64,000 nucleotides of DNA, taken from contig NC_083561.1 in the NCBI RefSeq assembly GCF_019925205.1, positions 7,005,217 through 7,069,216 on the forward strand, written 5' to 3'. The DNA is from Metopolophium dirhodum (lineage: Eukaryota > Arthropoda > Insecta > Hemiptera > Aphididae). The notes under the pieces are model-generated. The model was given only the letters and a program-made list of their open reading frames with translations, was not told the origin of the DNA and did not search any database. Positions 35,255 to 47,838 of this stretch are shown here, in pieces (position 1 is the stretch's first letter; each line of letters opens with the position of its first letter). Made by a program: the position numbers and the translations under genes.

Positions 35255-38200
35255 CTGAAATCATAATATATAAGAACATCGTTAATCGTGAAATATTTCA
35301 AAAATCAACCACAAGACTGCAGGAGTATGTAATATAATTAAACATGATTATCAAACAATTGTATAATTAAACTAAGTACATTATACATTAAACGAACTTA
35401 TATGTTATTATTACCTACTGTCGTACTGACCCAAATACCTAACTGTCTATAGTTTCTAATTTAGTATAATAATATTAAAAATACTCAAAAGTTAGATATA
35501 ATAAATTAATGTTATACACTTGTACGTTATTATATGCGTTACAATTTTGAATATAATATTCAGAAAATATTCATATAATTTTTCATCTATACATTACAAA
35601 ATGCAAAAATAATTTTAGTTGTATTTAATGTATTTTTGTTGTTCAATAAGATTGCACAAATAATATTATATATATTGTATATGAAATAATAAAATATACC
35701 AAATTCGTTATCCAACTCACTTATGTATATATAGTTTTATAAATATTAATAAAAGTACATTGTATTTTGGCAATTTATATGGTTTCTTGAGAGGATCCTA
35801 ACGATAAAAAAAAACGTTTACCCCTATTATATATGACGGTTTGGTAAGGGTTTTATATGTAAAAAGTACCTAACATTTTTATTTATTTTTAACATAGTAA
35901 GCGGTTATTAATATGAATGATTTATTTTCAACGAAAAAAACCATTAATGTATTTGCTGTAAAAAAAATACATTGTTTAAAAACTAGCGAAAAGTATTTAA
36001 TGTTTAAAAGTGTTATGACTGTGAACACCGAAAATCGTTTAGCGTGCTATGATAGGTCATCGGATAAAATAAAACTCATAATACATATAATAGGTAGGTA
36101 GATAGGTAAGACATAATACTTATATTTTACGGGCGACCCTCGACTTTGGGTAAACTGGTAAAGTCAATATTACCCGAGTAAACTCATATTATACTCAATT
36201 TCTGATTTTAAAAGGTATATAAAGATAACAGTGGAAATGAAATGTTTGAAATGGTGAATCTTCGGTACAATATTACCCGGATAATCGCGGAGACCTCATT
36301 ATACCGAAAATACTTGACCAATAGGCAATAACTGTATAATATTATACAATATACATAGTATAAAAAACTCAAAATGATTATTAAATATTCACCCTTTTTA
36401 AAAATAGTGTAAAATAATGATAATTTGATTACTCGGTTATTATGGATAATTAATAATTTAATCATAATAATATATGTAGTTATTATGCCGATCTAGAATC
36501 ACTATAGACTCTTACTCCCCTGCAGCAATTACTGCTACAGAATGTGCGAATAAAACGCCGCGTGTTAAGTGAAAACGGTAAACGGTTTAGTTCTACCTAC
36601 AATCGATAAAAAGAAAAAGTATTTTACACGACTGCTGCACGGGATAAAGCGGTCGGTCCCGCAAATTGCCTAATTGTGAGAAAATATATTTCTACGTCAT
36701 AAAAATCGTTATACGCTCCGTTGCACATTGACACATCGTCGTGGCGTTTATTATATACGTCGATGAGGCACTTGGCGCGATAAACCGATAAAACTTAGGA
36801 GACGGCCGCGAAGTTCGAGGGCGGGTACACACCACCACGATCGCATAATCGCGTACAGTCCACCGCATCTGGTGCAGGGTTCGTCGGAAAATACTGGGAA
36901 GATGCGTGCCACCACTAGATTAAAAACGTCGAGAGACGAGAGTTTAATCGAATCCCGGTGCGGTGGGGACCGAAAAGCGATTGATTTCCCGGAAAAGTCA
37001 CACGGCTCGAGAAAAAAACCTAAACGGTTCAGAGCTCCGGCGTGCGAAAAAAAATTCGATTCCGACAATGATTTACATGTGTTGGCATATTCAAAATTAT
37101 CCTTGTATTTCCTTTTACGCATTATATATATATAATAGTAATGTAATTTTAATAACTCGCGGTATACCGTACATGTATATCAATATATAGCCTGCTATTC
37201 CCTGGCGACCCCTTTCTCGAGAACTCCTGCAGCACTCGACGACCACCGTATCCACGCATGTATACATCGGTGCACGTATAATAACAGTACATCGTCATTA
37301 TATATATATATATAATAATATACACATCGTCGTCAATCGTGTCGTGTGCGGCGCGATGATAACCGCGGCCGACAACGGAGGGGATCGGGTCTCGGCTAAA
37401 TGTCTGGTGTTTGCGGACGTTATATTATTCGATATAATATTAATATTACATACGTATATAATACTATATGTATACACTTATATTACATTGCCGCCGGTAT
37501 ATACGCACTGTATGTGAGGTCGATGGGGTGGTTTTGGCGTGTGACCGGCGGCGGCGGCGGCGATCGAACACAATGGGTTTGTGTGTGTGCCTCTGTGTGC
37601 GATGTACACGCTTGTATGTGTGTGCGGCGCTACGGGAACGGTCTCTCCCCCTCCCGAAAGCGTTTTCTCCGGCGAAGAGTTCGTGGGAAATTGGGTCCGG
37701 AACTACTCTCACACACCCCTTCGCGCCGTGTATACCCTTATATATCGCCACTTTTACCCATCCACCCGCCGCGCCCGCACGCCGCCCATTATATAATTAT
37801 AAACATCGGACTTAATCTCCTATGCACACACACACACGCACACACACATACATAAAAATGTTGTACTTACGATTACTCGTATTGTTCACCGTAGTGCTAC
37901 CTACACGCATGTAACGAGTATATTATAATTGTGTGTGTATATACCTTTTACCTATTGTAAAATCCATACCTGATTCACCTCGTGCATATTTAGGCGCGTG
38001 CCCGACGTGTGCCTATACGATGTAGTGACGCGATGTGTACAATAAAAGCCTCTGTCGGTCGCCACTAGTGGACACCCATTGACACATGCACGCGCATCGT
38101 CATAATATGGCCGTGCATTGGTGCACAGGTGTAATATTATATTATTATCACGTGAGTTTTCCTTGCAAAGTCTTACATCATAATTATTAATAACTATAAT

Positions 38201-39568
38201 ATTGTATTGTACGATTGTAAATTCGTTACATTTTCGGAAAATATCTTTTGCTCGCATTATAATTTAAACGAACAAACAAATGACGGTAGGAATAGTATAA
38301 AATACAATTAAAGAAATATTGTTCCATACCATATTGTTTACTTAAAAATGTTCTATTGCACACAAATTGTAGGACCTACATCAAGTTAGTGTGTGTTATC
38401 ACTTATCGTAATTATGGGTTAGTCTATATCTGTCTATAGTAAGTGAGAGCGTGAAATGTTTACATAATATATTGTGTGAGACGGTATATTTAATACTATA
38501 CGTATGTCTACATTCTTATAATATGCAGACGAGCGTTTTTGCATTCTGAATAATTATTAACATTATTATATATTTTACAAGGGATAATTAGATTTGAATT
38601 CGATGATAATATGATCGAGACGACACGCGTGCTAGACGGTGGCGAGGAGTACAAAATAGGCACGCGCGCAAATCGACTCTGCCGCACGTGATTAAACCGC
38701 AAGACACGCGCGCTCTTTATTATATTGTATAATAATAGGTATAGTAATCGGCATTCAAGGAGCAGCCCAACACCGATGAACGGGATAGTTTTTAAAACAA
38801 AAACGAATTAAACACTCACCATCGTCCGACAGCTTTTAATATTTATCTGCAAGCCACTGCAGTTTGGTGTAATATATCGTTCAAAATAATATATTAATCC
38901 TGCATGTTAAATAAATTAAATGTTTTGCTGACAAGTAATATTATGCGAAAAAATAATATTTCATGAATAGTAATACCATTAGGAAATTAAATAAAAATCT
39001 AATTTTCTTTCAAAGTACTTACACAATGTAATTTTTTAACTCGTCTAAAAGTGTATTTTAATAAACGTAAATATAACCATAATTTATTAAACATAGCACC
39101 CAAAGGCCAAAAGTATAGGTTAGGCTATAAATATTATACCACGGTCTACGATTGTAATATATGAAGCCCAAGCCCCAAATGTTAATTATTACTATTGAAT
39201 AACGCATTTCATTCAAATTATTAAGTAATTAAAAAGTCTTTTAGCAAAAAAAGGTTTGAATACCTAAAGCATAAAATACATCACAACTAATACGTATATA
39301 ATGGCATAATAACTGAATACTATTAGACGTACCAACATTAATTGTTCAGTTATTTTTATATTTTAAAGCTAATTGTTAAAGATTTGAAAATATTGCTTTA
39401 AGCTTTCATTGAAATATAATATTGTATTATAGTATAAATAATAAAATTGATATAAAACCAATAATAATTACAATGAGCTAAATATTGAATAATATTTTTT
39501 AGGTAATTATTGTAATTTCTATATATATGTATAAATAAAAAAAGCGAAGCCATAATATAGCCTAAGAC
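35255..39568. other. Region upstream of syntrophin, including a GC-richer block
   Basis: From about 36750 to 38100 the DNA is CpG-richer and contains CA/TG repeats, as expected near a promoter. On the minus strand, possible leader-exon donors are GTAAGT at 37870 (exon end 37871) and GTGAGT at 38819 (exon end 38820). Either could feed the syntrophin exon at 35254. Overlapping ORFs on both strands lack conserved features. Confidence 0.35.
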
Positions 39569-41439
39569 CAAGGGCATCCGCAGGAGGGGGAGGCAAGTAG
39601 GAGCAGTTGCCCCTCCCTTGGCTTTTTCTGAGTTGATCATCATATATTATTATTGATGATTTTAATTTTTTAAAAAAACTAAAAAATGCTCTAACTATTC
39701 TGAATAGTGCACTAAATTATTTTTATTTTTAATACTAAAGATATAAATTCTTATATACATTTTAAACTTTTAAATGATTGTAGAAAAGTTTAACAGACAG
39801 AATTTAGACTACTTATTTAATCTGAAAATTAACTATTTTTTTTCTGTAACTATAGGTTTAGACTTATAGTTATATTATACTTTATTTATTATAAAAATCA
39901 TATAAAAACATATGCAAATTTAAAAACAAAATTTTAAATTTAAATGTAGAAATAACTTCAAAATGCTCTAAAAATCTTTAAATCCAAAATATGACCTTAA
40001 ATTTTAAATCGTCAAAAAATTCAATGTAGGTATGTTATAAAACGAGTATTGCGTAGATTTGGAAAACAATGCAAAGTGCATTATAATCCCAACCTCAATC
40101 ATTACCATTGTAATATAAAATACCGCAAAACAAACTTTTTTTAAATTAAATTAATTTTTTTTTTTTACAAAGTGATTTTTATTACACTCGGTTCAGAGTC
40201 AGAACTAAAAACGTTGCTTTTATAGATTATGAGATATAGTGGTGGGACCAAGTGCAATACTGCAGTGTCAACCAAGTAATTACTTTTTTGATAAAACAAT
40301 TAAATGTTCATAGATAGCATACCTACAATAGCTACAACTTTTCAAGTTATGTTATTTTATTGATATTTATAGAAAACTAAAAAAATTGATAACTGACAAT
40401 GTCCGTAAACAGCTCAAAAATAGTCAAATTATTTTCAAAATTGTATCGTGTATAGGAAATGCTAATGTAAACATTCAGTGAAATTTTCAAGTATCTACAG
40501 TCATACGTTTTTTAATTACAACAAAATAAGAAAATCGTTACATGGGAAATCGAGTGAATATCAAATGTTGTAAAAATATGAATTTCAAACGCTCATAAAA
40601 ATTTAATTTGACTTTCTTGTAGACATAAAAGATAAAGGTAGACAAACTTATGGATAATCTTGTATTACATAAAAACTGTGACTAAGGATTTTTAATATTT
40701 TTCAAATATCATAGTAACAATATAGTAGGAGCCTTGTATTAAATTTCCAAGCTTTTTTACACAACAAATAAAGTTTTATTGACATCCATAGAAACTAATA
40801 AAATTGGAAACTGAAAATGTTTCTAAACAGTTCAAAACGAATCAAAATATTTTTAAAATTTTATCGTGTAAAGAAAATGCAAGTATAAACAACCAGTGAA
40901 AATTTCATGTATATACGTTCATTTGTTTTAGAGTTACACCAAAAACCAATAACGATGTTCTCAAAAACAGATTTTGCGTAAAAATTCCCGTTTTTCCTTA
41001 ATTTTTCTTTTGTTTTTCACGCCGCTTTTAAAAACTACAGGGAAATGTTTACTTTTGACCCCCTCAAAGTACCAACTAGATTCACTTTCCTATCAGAAAA
41101 GTTACTGTTGAAGAAAATCCAAGCCTTTTTACTGTCCTAAAAGGTGATGACAGACACAAAAATAAAAAATAAGAAAAAAAAACACATCATTATAAAATCA
41201 ACACATTCATCGCTTCGCTCAGAATCTAAAATACATAACAATTAATTAAAATTTATGCTGCAACAATAAGTTTTAACTAACCATGTATACATATAATTCA
41301 TAAATATTTTTACATTCCTTGTCTATATGAAAGAAAATATGTCACACAAATACTTTAGAACTAACAGGATAGTGAGACAAAAAAAGTAAAAAGGAAAATA
41401 TTTTGCCCTCCCCTTGATAAATCCCTGCGGACGCCCTTG
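39569..41439. mobile_element. 1.87-kb hAT-type non-autonomous element
   Basis: The ends CAAGGGCATCCGCAGG and CCTGCGGACGCCCTTG are 16-bp inverted repeats with one mismatch. Identical 8-bp flanks CCTAAGAC occur at 39561-39568 and 41440-41447. The interior (about 40190-41230) is a copy of the same repeat found at 16300-17570 and 26570-27290. No transposase ORF exists. Confidence 0.88.
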
Positions 41440-44400
41440 CCTAAGACTAGAAATTTGTTTAGGGGCCTTAGATGTTATAATAGCTTCTTTTTGTTACAAT
41501 ATTGAACTGATTTACAAAAAAAAATATAGTTCTTAATAAAACGACCATAATTGTTTTCAGGTAGATCTCAATAACACTTACATGTTAGTTGTTACTGTAA
41601 CATTTACACATTGAGAATAAATAATAATACTAAATAATATTCTTTATATTTCATACATTAATACTACTATATAGTACTATAGTCATCATTTTTATAAAAT
41701 TAATTTATAAACTACCTAAGTATAATCAATTAAACATTTCGTCGTCGTGCAAACTGTGGTTATAGACTATATACGATATACCTATAGGTTAGTGTACATT
41801 TTTAAAATTTATAATTTAGTTAATCACAATTCACAAAATGTAAGTTTATATTATATTTATACTATCATATAGCAGGTAGGTGAATAAAATAATACACAAG
41901 CGTATCTAATAATTTAATAAAAACCACTTATAATCTACCCTGGGAATACAATTTCGAGTTCAATATCTAACGTAACTAAATATTTAGACATTAAAACATT
42001 AAAAAAAAACATTATACCTCGTGATTTATTCATTTTTTTATTATTGCGTTTCTGTTGAATTGATAAATTGCATGTTTTATATAGGTACGTTTTATTTTAC
42101 GTTTACCTATCAGTTGTACTATTGCAGTGTCGTATATTATGTAAAATTCGAATACTATAACTATGAATCTATATTCTATAACTAATTTTTCTTTTATGTA
42201 TTGAGTATTCAATATTCATAGACCTAATTTAAAATTGCATCATGCTACATATTTTAGTAATTTTTAATATTAGATTATTTTTCAGAATGGAATATTGTAA
42301 TTTGTAAGTCAAAGAAAACTGTAATTCATCGATTATTAATTCAAAAATATATTTATAGACCTACACGAAAAATCGTAAATATCTTGATACTCATTAAAAT
42401 CATGCTTCTAAGTTTGTGCTGGATCCTAAGTGTGATAATTATGTGTTTTTTTCTTTTTAAATAATATTATTTTGAATGTTTTGAAAGAAATATAAAATAA
42501 ATTCACGGAGATAAATAGGTAAATAAATACATTCGGATTTGTAGAAGTAAAACAGTTATAAATAATTATAAACTATATTGGTAGCTAGCATTGATTATAA
42601 TTGGTAGCTTGATATATATATTTTATAACTAGAAATTAGAATATAAGATTGATTATCAATATTATGATGATCATTGTAAAAAAAAGTGATTTATACTCTT
42701 TATTATGGTACCTATATGAAAAGTTGAAATACATTTATATCTTGTGTTTAAACTTTTAAGTTTTAAAGTATACTTAGGTACTATAACTTTACTCTTATGG
42801 ATAAAATGAAAACTGTTTTGAAGATTTTCCTTTTTTTTTTTTTTAAAAAAAGTTTTCAACTTGAAAATGATTAAATTTTACATGTTTAATAATAACTTTG
42901 TTTAACTGAATAAACTTTTAAACTAGTTTTATAGTTAAATGTGGGTAATTTAATCATTTTCAATATTTAAATATAATATGTAATGTTACTGCTGTCAGTG
43001 GACAATTTGTACGAGTTAATATGTACCTATATACCTACTTGCATTAATCATTAATCATATCTACAAAATACTACAACAAAATATAATGGTTTATTGATAA
43101 TATTCGTAGATAGTAAGAATTACTATAAAATAAAATTTAAATATTTAATATTAATACGAACTTAATAATGAGTATTGCTAAGTTTTTTCAATTTGTGCAA
43201 TAAATTCTCGCTCCACTGTGCAGTCGATTGTCGAGTGTGCTTCATCATTGTGTACCTTATACCTAATTCCACTGGCGCAAATAACGGGGGGGGGGGGCAG
43301 GAATAGCTTACATTTAGGCTAATACTGTGGTTTAAGGAAATCGTTGTATAGCGATAGTCCGACCGCAAAAAACCTGAAGATTTTACGACACATTGTAAGA
43401 GATGAAAAATCTTCACCTCTGCATTGAAATCTTCAAAACCCTCCCCCCCCCCACAAACACAAATAATATTTACGCTTATGCCTAAGTCACTGTCTAATGG
43501 ATACGTTAAATTTGAATTAAATGATATTTAAATTATATCATTGTATACGATTATAGAAATTTGAGCGGCATTTTCTATTTTTCTATTATAAAATAGAAAT
43601 GTGGTAGGTATTGCTCTAATATTTTGAAAATATAATTATGTATAGGTAATACAAATAATATATACTTATGTAATGAAAAATAGGTTTACGGAAATAGTCA
43701 CAATTAATAAATTTTTAGAATTAAAACATAATAAATAAGTTTTGTTAAGTATAGGTAGTGTGCGATTATAAGAAATAATAATAGAAGAACAATATTGTAA
43801 CTATCAAATTATTACAAGTACCTATCACACAAGGCCACAAGGGTATACTCAAAATATGTCAGAACGGAAATAAAACAATTAACGTAATTAGGTTTATATT
43901 GTTTATACTCTGTACGATATAATAATATAATAAATATACCCAAACGATCGTCTAATACATGGGCGCCACATGTACCGCCACGGCATATCGTGTAATATAA
44001 ATTATCAAATGCTCGCTGACCGTTACAAATATATTACTATATAAATGTGACACGTATTTATTATTATTATGGATATAATGCGGACATTGTTTGGATAATG
44101 TCTTAATGTCACATACCGTTTAACCACCGACATTATAGTCAAATTATGGGAGTTTTAGCCAATCAAAGTTCATAAAAAATATACAAACAAATAATAATCG
44201 ATAAATAATAGTATTCAAATTGATTTTTTACCGGATAATGTTATCCAAAACATAAAATTTAAAAATAGATATATAGCTGTAATTATGAAAATATATCAAT
44301 TATTGTCAATAATATATTATATCGACTCGCTATAAAATGGCATGCTCTGAAAAAATATAAATTATATCACATCCATATTGGATAGACGTACAATTATTAT

Positions 44401-44655
44401 ATTATGTTGTGTATATGCTCCGCAGTAAATTTCAGATAAAAAGTGACATGTTTTTTTGTGACTTTTGATAGAACGCCCGCGTTTTTATTCGACTTGGATC
44501 TCGCAATATATGTATATTATTGTTTTTGTCATTATACAGCCGATTGACGATCGTATATTTTAAAATTTCGAATTCGGTTTGGTAAATATAGGTCGGTGCG
44601 CACGTATACGCGAACGACGCGTTCGATTGCCGGGGCGGAACCAAAGGAGGTGTGC
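41440..44655. other. AT-rich intergenic DNA
   Basis: No coding structure was seen. A G run near 43287 and a C run near 43442 bracket about 160 bp and look like the remains of a hAT-type element whose left end begins near CACTGGCGCAAATAACGG. Confidence 0.4.
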
Positions 44656-45016
44656 ATGCTTAAACTTTCCACGGTACGATTGAAAAAGTTTGACGAAAGA
44701 GATCGGACCCAAACCGTGCTTGCGTGGGATGACGTATATGTATATATCGTATATTATTTATACTCGAACTCGATACACACATCGGCCGCAGCCCCGCTCG
44801 TTCTATTCCGTATACATCCCATTACGAAGCTCGAAAACTTTTCGCCATAATATCGTCTCAACTTTTACTTGCATTATATACATTAGGTATATTTTACGCG
44901 TGCAGGGCGTGTATTTTACTGGATCCGAAAACCCACAGCTCAAAGTCGCCCTATCCACCGAAAACAGGCGGCGGGAATTCCTGCAATTCAGCCACGACGA
45001 GTACGCGACATTATAA
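44656..45016 (+). CDS. Candidate two-exon orphan gene (62 aa)
   Basis: Exon 44656-44733 (MLKLSTVRLKKFDERDRTQT, then VLAWDD) ends in phase 0 at GAC|GTATAT. Exon 44906-45016 starts after TTTTACGCGTGCAG in phase 0 and encodes GVYFTGSENPQLKVALSTEN, then RRREFLQFSHDEYATL and TAA. The joined frame has balanced, protein-like composition, unlike nearby ORFs. It lies in a CpG-richer block. I do not recognise the protein and the evidence is only ORF quality and splice sites. Confidence 0.25.
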
Positions 45017-46800
45017 TATATTGTGCGATACGGTTTGGTATCGTTGTTACACGGGTAATTACCGTTAATTGTTGCACACCGTCGCCGGGACACTACAAAC
45101 GGCCACGGTGCAGTATACCGCGGTCAGCACACCGAATTGAATTTCGCAGGTGCAGCAGAATTATATACACCGACTGCAGGCTCGCGGGCGATAATGTATA
45201 CTATTTATTATTACACTGTAGTCTAATACTTGTATATTATTATGAATTATAACACGGCTGCGTGGGGTATAGCCGCTGCGAGAACCACTTTGCAGTGATG
45301 TGTATTGTACAAGTGCGTTATTGTGTCGCATTTTAGTTTCAACGATATCCGCAGAGTATAATATTATTATCCCTTGGACGTGTTGTGGGCACGTCGTAAT
45401 CGTAAACTATATTGTACACGCGCGAACAACGGTAAAAGCATTTACTATCGTTACCTATATATATATACCTATATATATATTACAATGGACGATGCGCCTA
45501 GGTACTATACCTATATACAGCGATTTGATAAAGAGAGAGTGAATTGTTTATAGTATAAATATATGTTATGTACCTGCTTATAATACGAACGACGTTGTAC
45601 TTAAAGCAGTAGATATGATTTGGCTGAACCTTTAAATTTAACTTTGATGTACTTATATTGAACGTAACACAGAATGTTCTGTTTATACATCGATACTATA
45701 AACTGTAGTGTTGTACAATTAATAAATATTTTAAATATCATAAATATTATAATAACCATTAATAAATAATAGATACGTAATGTGTGTAATATCAATAAAA
45801 GCATTATACACCATTAAATCTCAAAATACTATAGTGTAGCTCTAATTATAAGTATGTTACAAAATAACGTAATAAAAACAACCAAAGTAACGAATCATAC
45901 ATGACATGATAATTATTAATGCCATTGAAAAATATAAAACATGTTCAGCGTATGATCTCTCGACGAATAAAATAATTCAATAATACCCCATGTCAAATAT
46001 TAATACGAGGAAAACTGCAGCTATCTTAGTTATCTAAAAGTCTACTGATATACAGTCATTACGATATCCTCACCAAATGGAAAAATCATTAACATAACTC
46101 CTCTGTAAAAGTAAATCGAATACAATCACTGAAACAATATTGCGAATCGCCAAATTACAAAACCTAATTGTGGGATTACAACAAATGGAGCTTTCCCGTT
46201 ATTGTCAAGACGGCAGTTCCAAAAATAATGGCGTCCAATTCGCGGTAGAAAAAAAAGCGATAAAATATCTCAAGATTACCTTCAGGGTATAATAATAAGG
46301 TGTATCTATTATTATTGGTAACCTAGCTATTGTCTAAAAGATAAGATAAAGAGATCGTAGCTGGAATTGGTACTTGGTATATAGGTCACATTGGGCTGCA
46401 GGTTTATTGCAAGTAAAACGAATTTTGAGTGTATGCTTTTTGTAATGCACATGACAGTATTATATCGGCATAGGATATTTGTGCATTTTTTAAATGTTTT
46501 TCGTAATAAATTGAAGAATTGAACGCAACACAGAATTGTCACATTAATTGCACGCGAATCTCACTGCAACTGCAATTTGACGTATAATAATGCGTCAGTA
46601 ATATTATTAAAAATTTTGAAATCGGAGACAATAATAATTGGCCTGCACGTGCGACTGCAGTGAAAATTATGACATTTAATGACAACAACAACAACAACAT
46701 CAACAACACTGTCGGCACCCGTAACTGGTACACAATAATATAATATATTATTATAAAAAGCGCCACGAGTTTGCTTATAATAATAATATAATAGTAACGT
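45017..46800. other. Intergenic DNA upstream of Hey
   Basis: AT-rich, with a short CAA/GTT-type simple repeat near 46682-46710. No gene was recognised. Confidence 0.45.
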
Positions 46801-46829
46801 GTGCGCTCGGCACACATCAGTACATCACA

Positions 46830-47500
46830 CCTAATAATACAAAATAATTACAAGTGCCCAGGCCGATCACGTGCCCGACGATTTGCACACTTACATTGGA
46901 CGTCGTCGGACGTTTTGTCCGGCCGCGCAATAACGACGGCGAAGACGACGTGTGGACCGTTTATACAAATACGTACACGAAGCACACGCTCGCCGCGATA
47001 ACGTCGCGGTGTCGCGTGCGTGTGCGCGTATAATATTATTACCGTACGCACACACACACACACACACACACGCGATCGCGCGCACTCGGAACCGGATGGC
47101 TGTGCCGCGAGTGAGAAGGGACGCCCTTCCGGTTTCCGACGTTTTTTTCCTTCGGTGGTGGGGGGCGGCCGCCGTCGCGGTGTGGGGCGTCCGGACGGCG
47201 TTCGCCCGACGTACGGCCGACGGTCGTCCACGCGCCACGGCAGTCGTTCGGCTCACGTCGTACACGTCGCGCACACGTTCGCCCGCGTATTTAATATTAT
47301 ATATATACACACATTGTACACCGCCGCCGACAACAAGTGGTCCGCGACCAGACCGTTTCCTTAAAGATAAAACCGCAAACAAGGGGCCTAAGCACGTGAC
47401 CCCCTCCTCACACGCACGCTAACTGCACACACGGGCAGTTTTTTTTTCTTCAAATTTTTTGAACTCAACCGTCAAAGTGGCTAACCACAATCACCACCAC
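46830..47500 (+). promoter_or_regulatory. CpG-rich Hey promoter and 5' UTR region
   Basis: A GC- and CpG-rich block in otherwise AT-rich DNA immediately precedes the Hey coding region. It includes a (CA)n run at about 47048-47071. Long overlapping ORFs in all frames here are the result of GC richness. A GTGAGAA core (47110-47117) is one base short of the Su(H) consensus. Confidence 0.5.
47048..47071. repeat. (CA)n microsatellite
   Basis: About eleven CA units in the Hey promoter region. Likely length-variable. Confidence 0.85.
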
Positions 47501-47605
47501 CATGACCTGCGGTCCGTCGCAGCCGCCGCTGCCGTCGCGTACCCGGACGCTCGGCCCAACGATTACTTGGGCTACTGTGACCCGGCCGCAGTCAACCTGT
47601 GGCGC

Positions 47606-47838
47606 ATGGTTGTGCCCCGCGGGGGCGGCCCGGCTCACCACCCGGAATCCGCCGTACCGCATCAGCCGCCGACCACAACCGCCGCCACCGCCGAGCCCCC
47701 TCACTGGGGCTACGGACCGTGGAGTTCGATGCCCGCGCCGCCGCCGTCTTCTCGTCATCATCACCAAGGTGTCAAAAGGCATTTCAATGAGAGCGACGAT
47801 TGCGACGATGCATTTTCCGAGGAGTCCAGCAAAGACCA
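47606..47838 (+). CDS. Hey: Hey exon 1
   Basis: Encodes the N-terminus up to KRHFNESDDCDDAFSEESSK-DQ. The donor is GACCA|GTAAGT, phase 2. The coding-like frame extends upstream of the first Met. Confidence 0.75.

Noticed and set aside
37400..37855. Overlapping ORFs of 71-151 codons in the CpG-rich block upstream of syntrophin
   Set aside because: No conserved motif, low-complexity, all frames open because of GC content.
46848..47422. Four overlapping 114-163-codon ORFs upstream of Hey
   Set aside because: Frames overlap on both strands, Arg/Ala-rich, and explained by the CpG island and CA repeat.
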